From Burkholderia sp. H160 (GTDB lineage: Bacteria; Pseudomonadota; Gammaproteobacteria; Burkholderiales; Burkholderiaceae): a DNA stretch of 64,000 nucleotides. Positions within the stretch are counted from its first letter, which is position 1; each line of letters begins with the position of its first letter. A model generated the notes under the pieces. It was not told the DNA's origin and searched no databases. It was given only the letters and a program-made list of their open reading frames with translations. Shown one piece after another: positions 1-7,623 of this stretch. Position numbers and translations under genes: made by a program. The DNA lies in the NCBI GenBank assembly GCA_000173575.1, contig ABYL01000004.1:1-64000 (forward strand), in the 5' to 3' direction.

Positions 1-831
1 CGAGAGCTCGTCGTCGGAGATGCTCACGATCAGATTGGGCCGCGTAGCGTAGCTCTCAGTCACGGGCACGCTTGCCAGCACCGCGTTCTCGGGCCGTGCG
101 AGCGCAGCGCCGGGCTGGATGGTCGCGGCGAAGCCCGTGCGCACGAAGTCCATCAGCAGCGCGAGGCCGTCGACTTCGGCCACCACGTTGGGTTCATATC
201 TGGCGCGCTTGAACGCGGCCGACAGCTGCGAGCGCAGGCCGTGGGCGCCGCTCGGAAGCACGAGGGGAAGCTTGCCGAGTTGCCCGAGACGCACGCTCGC
301 GCCGGACGGCATGCCTTCAAGCTCATGCTGGCCGATCACGAACAGACGTTCGTCGAGCAGCGACACCACGCTCCAGCGCTGCGCGGGCTCCGCGCGAAAC
401 AGCACGGCAAGGTCGATCTGACGTGCGCTCAACATCGAGGCGAGATAGCCGGAGAGGCTTTCGACGATGCGCAGGCGCACATCGGGATAGCGCGCGCGCA
501 TGGCCTGCATGAAGGCGACGCCAAGCACGCTAGCGGTACTCGGTGCCATGCCGACGCTGACGTGGCCCGAAAGCCGGGCGGCGCGCGCGGCGAGCGCGGC
601 GTCGTCGATATGGCGCATCGCGAGTTGCGCCTGACGCCAGAACGCGAGACCGGCATCGGTCGGCACGACACCGCTAGAGGTGCGCTGCAGGAGGCGCGTC
701 GATAGTTCGCCTTCGAGGCGACTGATCTGCTGACTCAGCGCGGAAGTGACGACGCCGAGTTCCAGCGCAGCCTTTCCCATGCTGCCATGTTCGACGACGC
801 TCAGGAAATAGCGTAGTTGTCTGAGTTCCAT
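1..831 (-). CDS. LysR-family transcriptional regulator, C-terminus cut by window edge
   Basis: I read this minus-strand frame directly from the ATG at 831 down to base 1, which gives 277 codons with no stop. The N-terminus begins MELRQLRYFLSVVE and carries a LysR winged helix-turn-helix over about residues 1-60. An effector-binding domain follows, with the motifs VESLSGYL and LPLVLPSGAHGLR. LysR proteins are usually 300-330 residues, so about 30-50 residues lie beyond the window. The effector domain resembles the next two LysR proteins, especially around the SG/HGLR and DGLALLMD segments, which suggests duplication. It is transcribed in the same direction as the neighbouring LysR and the catabolic cluster. 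The family assignment is firm; the regulated target is inferred from position only. Confidence 0.9.
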   Translation of the reverse strand, partial: MELRQLRYFLSVVEHGSMGKAALELGVVTSALSQQISRLEGELSTRLLQRTSSGVVPTDAGLAFWRQAQLAMRHIDDAALAARAARLSGHVSVGMAPSTASVLGVAFMQAMRARYPDVRLRIVESLSGYLASMLSARQIDLAVLFRAEPAQRWSVVSLLDERLFVIGQHELEGMPSGASVRLGQLGKLPLVLPSGAHGLRSQLSAAFKRARYEPNVVAEVDGLALLMDFVRTGFAATIQPGAALARPENAVLASVPVTESYATRPNLIVSISDDELS

Positions 832-937
832 TTCACGATCGGCGGGGACGAGAACCGGGGCTATTGTCGCAGATCGGAAATGGGTTCAGACGGCGTCTCA
901 CGGCTCTCGTTTACGTAAATAAATCGTCATTGATCGC

Positions 938-1936
938 TCATGATTCGTCGCCCTTCAGGCTCAATTCATGAAACAGGGTACCCGGCCAGCGTTCAGTCGC
1001 GGCCAGCTCGCGCGCCACGTCGGAGATCACCACGCGCGTGGCGAGCGCGGCGGGTGAAAGTTCGTCCTCGTGGCGTCCCGCGATCAACGTCTGCCGGCGC
1101 GCATCGGAGTCGCTGATCAGCAGCGCTCGCAACTGGCGCCCCGGATCGCGGCAGATCACCGAGCCGGGCTGCAAGGTTGCGCCAAGCCCCGCGCGAACGG
1201 CGTCCATCAGCAACGCGAGGCCGTCGATTTCGAGGCTGATATTGGGCCGCACGCCCGCGCGCTCAAACGCGATGTCGAGGATCGCGCGCAGTCCGTGCGA
1301 GCCGCTCGGCATCACGAGCGGCAGGTCGCGGAGATCGGCCAGGCTCAGCGTGCTGGTTTGCGGAAGTCCAGCGAGGTCGGCGCGCGCGAGCAGGTAGAGG
1401 CGTTCCTCTATCAGCGGCCACAGGGTCCAGCGCCGCATGACATTGCCACGCGCGACCAGTGCCAGATCGAGCTGACGCGCGTCGAGCATCGCGCTCAAAT
1501 GCCCGGACAAGGCTTCGACCAGATGCACGCGCAGCTCGGGATGGCGCTCGCGCATCGCCAGCAGCAATGGCATGCCCAGTACCGAGGCGGTGCTCGGCGG
1601 CAAGCCAATGGTGACGTGCCCGACGAGCCGCCGGTGCCGCGCCGCCTCCACCGCGTCTAGCGCGTGCTGCACGGTCATTTGCGCATGACGCAAAAAGGCG
1701 AATCCCGCATCGGTTGGAATGAGCCCGGTGCGCGCGCGGCGAAACAGCTGCGTAGCGAGTTGCGCTTCGAGCTTCTCCAGGTCGCGGCTCAGCTTCGAAG
1801 CGGCAATGCCCAATTCTGATGCAGCACGCCTTATACTGCCCGATTCGGCTACCCGTACGAAGAACCTCATCTGCCGCAATTCGATGGGCAGATCGAGCGG
1901 GTCTTCATCGGCAAAATCCAGATTTGCTGTCGACAT
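938..1936 (-). CDS. LysR-family transcriptional regulator
   Basis: The protein has 332 residues. A short acidic N-terminal extension of about 17 residues precedes the LysR helix-turn-helix (LPIELRQMRFFVRVAESG). The substrate-binding domain contains VEALSGHL, LPLVMPSGSHGLR and DGLALLMD, which closely match the partial LysR to its left. The gene is divergent from the LysR gene that starts at 1998. The 61 bp between them must hold both promoters, so mutual or shared regulation is plausible. LysR proteins bind DNA as dimers or tetramers and respond to small-molecule inducers, often the substrate or intermediate of an adjacent pathway. The likely target is the minus-strand catabolic cluster beginning at 17514, but this is inferred from location. 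Confidence 0.93.
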   Translation of the reverse strand: MSTANLDFADEDPLDLPIELRQMRFFVRVAESGSIRRAASELGIAASKLSRDLEKLEAQLATQLFRRARTGLIPTDAGFAFLRHAQMTVQHALDAVEAARHRRLVGHVTIGLPPSTASVLGMPLLLAMRERHPELRVHLVEALSGHLSAMLDARQLDLALVARGNVMRRWTLWPLIEERLYLLARADLAGLPQTSTLSLADLRDLPLVMPSGSHGLRAILDIAFERAGVRPNISLEIDGLALLMDAVRAGLGATLQPGSVICRDPGRQLRALLISDSDARRQTLIAGRHEDELSPAALATRVVISDVARELAATERWPGTLFHELSLKGDES

Positions 1937-1997
1937 GGGTTACATTCGGTGAACGAGAGACATGCGGCACATCCGAGGCGCCGCGCAGGGATGAGAC

Positions 1998-3002
1998 ATG
2001 GACATGCGTCAGCTGAAGTACTTCGTGCAGATTGTCGAGAGCGGCAGTCTCTCGAAAGCGTCGCGGCAGCTCTTCATCGCACAACCGGCGCTCAGCCAGC
2101 AGATGACCCGCCTCGAGGAGGAAGTCGGCAGGCCGCTGCTGGTGCGCTCTTCGCGCGGTGTGCGGGCGACCGAGAACGGCGCGGCGCTTTACCATCACGC
2201 GCGCTTCATTCTGCGTCAGCTCGATCAGGCCGTGTCGGTCGCACGCCGCGAACACGCGAACGTGAGCGGCCGCGTGAATCTGGGTATGGCGCCCACCACC
2301 GTCTGCGCACTCGGGCTGCCCCTCATCAAGCATCTGAGGGCCAAGTACCCGGGCATCGTGCTGAACGTCGTCGAGGCGCTGTCGGGGCACCTCGAACACA
2401 TGACGCGCCTCGGTGAACTCGATCTTGCGATTCTCTTCAGTGCGAACGCTGCGCCTGACCTGCCGGTCGAATCGCTGCTCGAAGAAGAGCTGTTCGTGAT
2501 CGTGCCGCGCGACAGCCAGATGATCGCACCGCATCGCACCGACATCACGCTGAGCGAGCTGGCGAAGCTGCCGCTTATCCTGCCGAGCCCCGGCCACGGG
2601 CTGCGCCGGCGCATCACGATCGAGTTCGACCGCATGAACCTGTGCGTCGAAGCCGTCGCGGAAATCGACTCGTTGCCGCTGCTCATGCATTGCGTGGCGG
2701 ACGGCATCGGCGCGACGATAAAGCCGATGGGCGCCGTGTACGCGCTGCAGAACGCGCCGGAGCAATGGCGCTGCCTGCGCATCTCCGACGCACAGATGGT
2801 CCGGCGCAACTACCTTTACGCGCTTGCGCCAGAAAAGCTGTCGCAGGCGGCGGTCATCGTTCGCGACGAGCTCAAGCACGTCATCCAGATGCTGATCGAG
2901 CGCAAGGAGTGGCAAGGCGTGCAAATGATGTTGCCGCACGATCTGCCCGAGCCCGAAGACATCGAGCTTCACGACCTCTCGTTGCACGACGCGGAAACTT
3001 GA
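1998..3002 (+). CDS. LysR-family transcriptional regulator
   Basis: The protein has 334 residues and starts MDMRQLKYFVQIVESGSLSK. The helix-turn-helix (QPALSQQMTRLEEEVG) is canonical. The effector domain shares VEALSGHLEHM, LPLILPSPGHGLRR and EIDSLPLLMHC with the two LysR proteins to its left. It is therefore the third member of a locally expanded group, although it is the most diverged. A purine-rich stretch (CAGGGATGAGAC) lies just before the ATG. The gene converges with the flavoprotein gene ending at 3020, leaving only 17 bp between the stops. It probably controls the adjoining catabolic genes or the divergent LysR gene; the sequence does not prove which. Confidence 0.93.
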   Translation: MDMRQLKYFVQIVESGSLSKASRQLFIAQPALSQQMTRLEEEVGRPLLVRSSRGVRATENGAALYHHARFILRQLDQAVSVARREHANVSGRVNLGMAPTTVCALGLPLIKHLRAKYPGIVLNVVEALSGHLEHMTRLGELDLAILFSANAAPDLPVESLLEEELFVIVPRDSQMIAPHRTDITLSELAKLPLILPSPGHGLRRRITIEFDRMNLCVEAVAEIDSLPLLMHCVADGIGATIKPMGAVYALQNAPEQWRCLRISDAQMVRRNYLYALAPEKLSQAAVIVRDELKHVIQMLIERKEWQGVQMMLPHDLPEPEDIELHDLSLHDAET

Positions 3003-3019
3003 CGGCTTCATCGCAGCCC

Positions 3020-4540
3020 TCACGCCGTTCCGACGCGACTCATCGCTATGGGTTCCTGACGAGCCGCGATTGCGGCCAGCCTTCCTGCACGTCGGCCGGA
3101 TGCGAACGCCCATGCGAGGTGATGGCCGTGCCCCTTCAATAGCAATCCGCCCTGCCCCGTCGATCCCGCCGCAAAGAGCCCTGCAACAGGCTGTCCGCAC
3201 GCATCGAGCACGCGATGCTGCTCGTCGACGCGCAAGCCGCCCTCCGCGTGCACGAAGACCGCGCGGACCGGGCCGAGCGCGATGAACGGCGCACGCGTGA
3301 GCGCCTTCGCTCCACCCACACTTGCACGCAGCGCGGCCGCGGACATGCCGGTCAGTGCGGCCAGTTCTTCAACGGTTTGCGCTTCCCGATAGACGTCTGG
3401 CCGGTTGCGGCGGTAATCGGCCAGATAGGCGTAGGCCACGCCCGGCGCCGTCGAGATGAAATGCGGCCATTGCGAATAGCGTTCGGCGATACGTCCGTCG
3501 ATCACGATATAGCCGACGCCGTCCGGCTGATCCGGCAAGCGATACGCGGGCCGGTCGGTTTCTTCGCCAAACCGTTCGCCGCGCGCGTTGACGAGCACCG
3601 CGCCGTCTTCGAACAGTGAGAGCGACGGTGCGAGCGCCGTGGTCAGGAACTTCATGAGGAACGGACGCAGAATGGCGTCGGGCACATGCCGCATCGACCA
3701 TTGCATGAGCGCTGCGAGCGAGCGCCAAGGTGCCAGTCGGCGGATGAAGTTCTCTTTCGCCGGCGCAATAAAGCGGATTTCAGGGCCGAGCGCGAGATCG
3801 CCGTTGACGATTTGCGCGCCGCAGCGCTCCGCGAGCAACTGGCCGTCTCCGGTCGCACCGGGATTGACCGCGGCGACCTTCGCCTCCTGCGGCCCCATGA
3901 AGCGCGCCTTCAGTTCCGGGCTGTTGGTGAAGTCGCCCGCGGCGAGAATGACGCCGCCGCGCGCATCGATGCGTCGCGTCTCGTCACCGTCTCGCCCGGC
4001 GAGCACGCCGCGCACATAGCCGTCTTCGAGCACGAGTTCCGATACGCGCGTGTTCACGCGAATCTCGACGCCGGCGCGGCGCGCGCGCCGCGTCAGGTGA
4101 TAGATGAACGAGCGCGAGTTCGGCAGCACGTTGTGCATGCGCGGCACGCGATGCGGCGGCTCCGGCATCGGCCCCATGAAGCGCACGCCGCTGTCGAGCA
4201 ACCATTGGAACGTATCGGGCATGGCCTCGCACAGCACGCGGCGCAATGCGTCGTTGTCGCGCCCGGCGAGCTCGCCCGCGAAGCCCGGCATGTCCTCCCA
4301 ATGTGCTTGCGGCGTGTCCGCGATACCCTGGGCGCGCTGATGCGGCGTTTGCGACGCGCTCACCGAGCCGATCGACCATGCGGTCGAGCCGCCCGGCGCG
4401 TCGTTTTTTTCGAGCAGCACGACACGCACCCCGGATTCCGCCGCCTCGATCGCCGCAGCGAGCCCCGCGCCGCCCCCGCCGACCACCAGCACGTCGACGG
4501 TTTCGTCGGCCGGCGGGAAACGTCGATTCGGTCTCAGCAT
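3020..4540 (-). CDS. FAD-dependent dehydrogenase, fumarate reductase/ketosteroid dehydrogenase flavoprotein family
   Basis: This 506-residue protein opens with a Rossmann FAD-binding motif (VLVVGGGGAGLAAAIEAAE, about residues 17-35). The GGSTAWS segment that follows is typical of FAD_binding_2 enzymes. Near the C-terminus AGSTGQGGLLLKGHGHHL matches the family's second FAD-contact region. No heme-binding or signal sequence is visible, so it is probably a soluble single-subunit flavoprotein. Relatives desaturate or reduce C-C bonds next to a carbonyl, for example 3-ketosteroid-delta1-dehydrogenase and urocanate or fumarate reductases. It is the last gene of the long minus-strand catabolic cluster, 18 bp after the SDR gene. 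A second protein of the same superfamily opens the cluster at 17514. Confidence 0.88.
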   Translation of the reverse strand: MLRPNRRFPPADETVDVLVVGGGGAGLAAAIEAAESGVRVVLLEKNDAPGGSTAWSIGSVSASQTPHQRAQGIADTPQAHWEDMPGFAGELAGRDNDALRRVLCEAMPDTFQWLLDSGVRFMGPMPEPPHRVPRMHNVLPNSRSFIYHLTRRARRAGVEIRVNTRVSELVLEDGYVRGVLAGRDGDETRRIDARGGVILAAGDFTNSPELKARFMGPQEAKVAAVNPGATGDGQLLAERCGAQIVNGDLALGPEIRFIAPAKENFIRRLAPWRSLAALMQWSMRHVPDAILRPFLMKFLTTALAPSLSLFEDGAVLVNARGERFGEETDRPAYRLPDQPDGVGYIVIDGRIAERYSQWPHFISTAPGVAYAYLADYRRNRPDVYREAQTVEELAALTGMSAAALRASVGGAKALTRAPFIALGPVRAVFVHAEGGLRVDEQHRVLDACGQPVAGLFAAGSTGQGGLLLKGHGHHLAWAFASGRRAGRLAAIAARQEPIAMSRVGTA

Positions 4541-4558
4541 GGCTCGTATTCCTGGCGC

Positions 4559-5302
4559 TCAGACGAGCGCGCCATTGGTCTGGACGATCTGACCGTTCAC
4601 CCACGAGGCCTTCGACGACACGAGGAACGCGACGACTTCGGCCACTTCGGCGGGCTGGCCGACGCGGTTCATCGGGCTCATCGCGGCGGAGCGCTGCTTT
4701 GCCTCGTCGGTCTTGCCCGCGCGGAACAGGTCGGTATCGACAGGCCCCGGCGCGACCGCATTCACGCGCACCGTGCGCGACGCGAGTTCCTTCGACATGG
4801 AGCGCACGAGGCATTCGACGGCGGCTTTGGTCGCACTGTACGGACCGACGCCCGGCACCGCGTGACGCACGAGCGAGGTAGTCAGCGCGACGATCGCGCC
4901 ACCCTCGCTCACCTCGCGCGCGGCTGCGCGCAGCACGTTAAACGCGCCGACGATATTCACCTCGACGAGACGCTGAAAGTCGGCGTCGCTGAACTGCGCG
5001 AGCGGCGCGGGCGGAACGTTGATGCCGGCGTTGGCGATCACCGCCTGCAACGGACGGCCGAAGTCGCGCGTGGCTTCATGGCAGACGGCATCGACGGCCG
5101 CGGCATCGCGGATGTCCACTTGATAGCCGCGGATGCGCGCGCCGTGCGCATCGCCTTTAGCTTCAAGCTCACGTGCCGCTTCCGCCTGGCTCGTATAGGT
5201 AAATGCGACGTCCATGCCGTCGCGTACAAGCGCCTCCACACATGCGGCGCCAATACCGCGCGAGCCGCCAAACACGAGCGCGAGTTGTCTGTTTTCGTTC
5301 AC
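4559..5302 (-). CDS. Short-chain dehydrogenase/reductase (SDR)
   Basis: The 247-residue protein has the classical SDR layout: GGSRGIGAACVEAL (TGxxxGIG-type cofactor loop) at about residue 12, NAGIN at about residue 90, and the active-site pair GPYSATKAAVECL with Tyr and Lys. The C-terminus SSKASWVNGQIVQTNGALV is typical of FabG-like enzymes. It should reversibly oxidise a secondary alcohol with NAD(P). The start is a GTG at 5302, chosen because a strong GGAGG lies six bases upstream, inside the last codons of the preceding epimerase gene. The two genes are separated by two bases and are probably translationally coupled. The substrate is unknown. Confidence 0.92.
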   Translation of the reverse strand: MNENRQLALVFGGSRGIGAACVEALVRDGMDVAFTYTSQAEAARELEAKGDAHGARIRGYQVDIRDAAAVDAVCHEATRDFGRPLQAVIANAGINVPPAPLAQFSDADFQRLVEVNIVGAFNVLRAAAREVSEGGAIVALTTSLVRHAVPGVGPYSATKAAVECLVRSMSKELASRTVRVNAVAPGPVDTDLFRAGKTDEAKQRSAAMSPMNRVGQPAEVAEVVAFLVSSKASWVNGQIVQTNGALV

Positions 5303-5304
5303 TG

Positions 5305-6294
5305 CTAGCCTCCGGTTGTAAGCGATTCGGCCCTCGCACCCTGTCGCGCAAGCGCGGTGCGGGTGGCCTCGATGGTTGCTTCGATGCCACGTTGCAGGTC
5401 GTAACGCGGCTCGTATCCTAGTTCGGCGCGCGCGCGGCTGATGTCGAGCGCGCCCTTCTTCGCGCTGAGCACCTTGCCGCCATGACGGTATGGCCCACGG
5501 CTGCCCACGCTGATGCGCGCACCCGGGATCGCGCGATTGACGGCCGCAGCGATATCCGCGATCGTCGGTGCGGTGCCCGTTGCGATGTTGTAGCTGTCGT
5601 AGCGATGCACCGGCTTGTCGAGCACGAGCAGCAAACCTGCGACGGTATCGTCGACATAGACCTGATCGACGGCGAAATCCGCACCGTCCGGGTCATGCAG
5701 CACTTCGCCTCGCAACGCGGCTTCGACATAAGTGCGCGGCACGCGCAGGCGCGGCAGATGCGGCCCGTACACCCAGCAGGTGCGCACATTGAGGCATTCG
5801 AGCCCGTGCTCGCGCGTGTAGATGCGGCCGTAATGCTCGACCGCGAGCTTGGTCGCCCCATACACGCTGGTGGGGTTTTGCGCGTGCTCCTCGTCGATCA
5901 AAGGCGCGTTGAAATCGCCGTAGGTTTCCTCGGTGCTCACGTGCACGACACGCTTCACGCCCGTCAAGCGCATCGCCTCGAACAGGTTGAGAGAACCCTC
6001 CACATTCACACGATTCGCCTTGATGGGAATATCGGCGCACTGAATCACGCCGACGATCGCGGCCGCGTGGATCACCGCGTCGGGCCGGTGCTGTTCCATC
6101 AGGCGCAGCACCTGGGGCCACTCGCACAGATCCGCGGCGACTGCCGTGAACTTCGGCTGGCGCGCGACCGACGCGGCCGTTCCCGGGCTGATCGCGATAT
6201 CGGTGCCGACCACGGCGTCGCCGCGCGCGAGCAATGCCTTCACGATTTCGGTGCCAAGCCAGCCGCTCGCACCGGTTACCAGAATTTTTTTCAT
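5305..6294 (-). CDS. NAD-dependent epimerase/dehydratase family protein
   Basis: The protein has 329 residues and belongs to the extended SDR family. It has the nucleotide-binding loop VTGASGWLG at residues 6-14, the HAAAIVGV segment, a catalytic STEETYGD region and the active-site motif VYGATKLAVEHY with the Tyr-x-x-x-Lys pair. The sequence RTCWVYGP is also typical of the group. Family members act on nucleotide sugars, uronates or four-carbon sugar acids as epimerases, dehydratases or dehydrogenases. In a catabolic operon with a transporter, a dehydrogenase on a free polyol or sugar acid is more likely than sugar-nucleotide synthesis, but this is inferred. The gene lies between the cupin and SDR genes with short spacers. 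Confidence 0.88.
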   Translation of the reverse strand: MKKILVTGASGWLGTEIVKALLARGDAVVGTDIAISPGTAASVARQPKFTAVAADLCEWPQVLRLMEQHRPDAVIHAAAIVGVIQCADIPIKANRVNVEGSLNLFEAMRLTGVKRVVHVSTEETYGDFNAPLIDEEHAQNPTSVYGATKLAVEHYGRIYTREHGLECLNVRTCWVYGPHLPRLRVPRTYVEAALRGEVLHDPDGADFAVDQVYVDDTVAGLLLVLDKPVHRYDSYNIATGTAPTIADIAAAVNRAIPGARISVGSRGPYRHGGKVLSAKKGALDISRARAELGYEPRYDLQRGIEATIEATRTALARQGARAESLTTGG

Positions 6295-6316
6295 CGTCGT
6301 CTCTCGCCGTGCCGCC

Positions 6317-6739
6317 TCAGCGCGGCTGCGGCTCCTCGTCCGTGGGCGGGCTCGTGATCACCAGAAACACCAGCGTGTCGGTGCCGGTGCAATGGAATTC
6401 GTGATGCACGCCGGGCGGGATGTAGGTCACGTCATTGGCGCGAACCAGACGGCGCTCGCCATCGACCGTCAGCACGCCCTCGCCGGACAGCACGTGATAG
6501 ATCTGCTCCTGCACCTTGTGCACGTGATTCTCGACGTAGGCGCCCGGTTCGTAGCAGGAAATCCGGTGATCGAAGAAGCGGCTGCCGACCGTCTCCGGCG
6601 TGACGATCGCTTTCGATAGCGCCTGGTTAAAGTGGCCCGGATACTGCACCCACAGCAGCTCGGCGAGGTTGCGCGTCACGGCCTGCTGTTCCTTCGCCGC
6701 GTTCCGGTAATGTTTGTCGTCGGGAATGATGGTCGTCAT
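6317..6739 (-). CDS. Small cupin-domain protein
   Basis: This 140-residue protein is a single cupin barrel. Motif 1 is visible as GAYVENHVHKVQEQIYHVLSG, with the HxH and Glu metal ligands, and motif 2 follows as IPPGVHHEFHCTG with the later His. It therefore probably binds a divalent metal. Small cupins in sugar or aromatic catabolic operons act as isomerases, lyases, dioxygenases or auxiliary proteins. The gene starts two bases after the stop of the TIM-barrel gene and precedes the epimerase gene, so it is part of the operon. The precise reaction cannot be assigned from sequence. Confidence 0.85.
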   Translation of the reverse strand: MTTIIPDDKHYRNAAKEQQAVTRNLAELLWVQYPGHFNQALSKAIVTPETVGSRFFDHRISCYEPGAYVENHVHKVQEQIYHVLSGEGVLTVDGERRLVRANDVTYIPPGVHHEFHCTGTDTLVFLVITSPPTDEEPQPR

Positions 6740-6741
6740 GG

Positions 6742-7623
6742 TCAGTTCTCGAAGCCGGGCAAGCCGGCAAGCAAATGCCGCTGGTCGTACTCGGGCGCGA
6801 AGCCGAATGCCGTCAACGCGCGGTGGCTGCGGCGGATTGCGCCTTCCGGCGCGGCCGCGATGATTTCAAGCATGCAGGTTCCTTCGAAGCGAATGTCCGT
6901 GAGGGCGTTGTGCACCTGTGCGAACGGCACGTCGCCGAGGCCAACCTCGTCATGGCGCCACGCGTCGCGGCGGGTGTCGGACAGATGCACGACGCGTACG
7001 AGCTCACGCAACGCGCGCAGGCCGTCGGCCGGCGACTCGCCAATGAAATGCGCATTCGCGACGTCATAGCAAACGCCGAGCGAACGCGATCCGTAGCTGC
7101 GGACGAACGCGCCGAGCGTATGCGCATCGGGAAATGACGCGAACGGCACGTTTTCGAGCGCGAGCGTCACACCGCGCCGCTGCGCGCGCGGCAGCAGCGC
7201 GTCGAGCGACTCACGCATCCATGCCTCGCGCTGCGTGAGCACCGGCGGAAACAGCGGGCTCATGCGGCCGGGCGCGACGACGAGATCGGTCGCGCCGAGA
7301 TCCGCGGCCAGATCGATCGCGTCGAGAAACAGATCGACCGAATAGCGACGCATGCGGCGCATCGGGCTCGCGAGGTTGTGATCGAGGCTCGGCACGTTCA
7401 GCGAACGCACGGCGAGCCCAGCGGCTGCCATCGTGCTGCGCAGCTTTGCGCGCGCGCCCGACGGAAAATCTTCGAGTGCGAGATGTGGCGGATTCAGCAC
7501 CAGCTCGAACTCACGGTAGCCGAGTTCGCCCAGCCTCAGCACACATTGTTCCGCTGGCGTTGACCAGATATAGCCATAGGTGTTCACGCCGAGCGGCCGC
7601 GCGCCCTCTCGCGACGTCGCCAT
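6742..7623 (-). CDS. Sugar phosphate isomerase/epimerase-like TIM-barrel protein (AP endonuclease 2 family)
   Basis: The predicted protein is 293 residues. It fits the xylose-isomerase-like TIM-barrel family, with segments such as VNTYGYIWS near the N-terminus, LVVAPGRMSP, VTLALENVPF, LGVCYDVANAHF and VVHLSDTRRD. The Glu, Asp and His residues at these strand ends are the usual metal ligands. Related proteins include IolE, IolH and hydroxypyruvate isomerase. I chose the ATG at 7623, which overlaps the last base of the preceding transporter stop codon (TGATG) and has AGGAAGAG upstream. A GTG one codon earlier is the alternative. The tight coupling to the transporter supports a role in metabolism of the imported substrate. 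Confidence 0.87.
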   Translation of the reverse strand: MATSREGARPLGVNTYGYIWSTPAEQCVLRLGELGYREFELVLNPPHLALEDFPSGARAKLRSTMAAAGLAVRSLNVPSLDHNLASPMRRMRRYSVDLFLDAIDLAADLGATDLVVAPGRMSPLFPPVLTQREAWMRESLDALLPRAQRRGVTLALENVPFASFPDAHTLGAFVRSYGSRSLGVCYDVANAHFIGESPADGLRALRELVRVVHLSDTRRDAWRHDEVGLGDVPFAQVHNALTDIRFEGTCMLEIIAAAPEGAIRRSHRALTAFGFAPEYDQRHLLAGLPGFEN

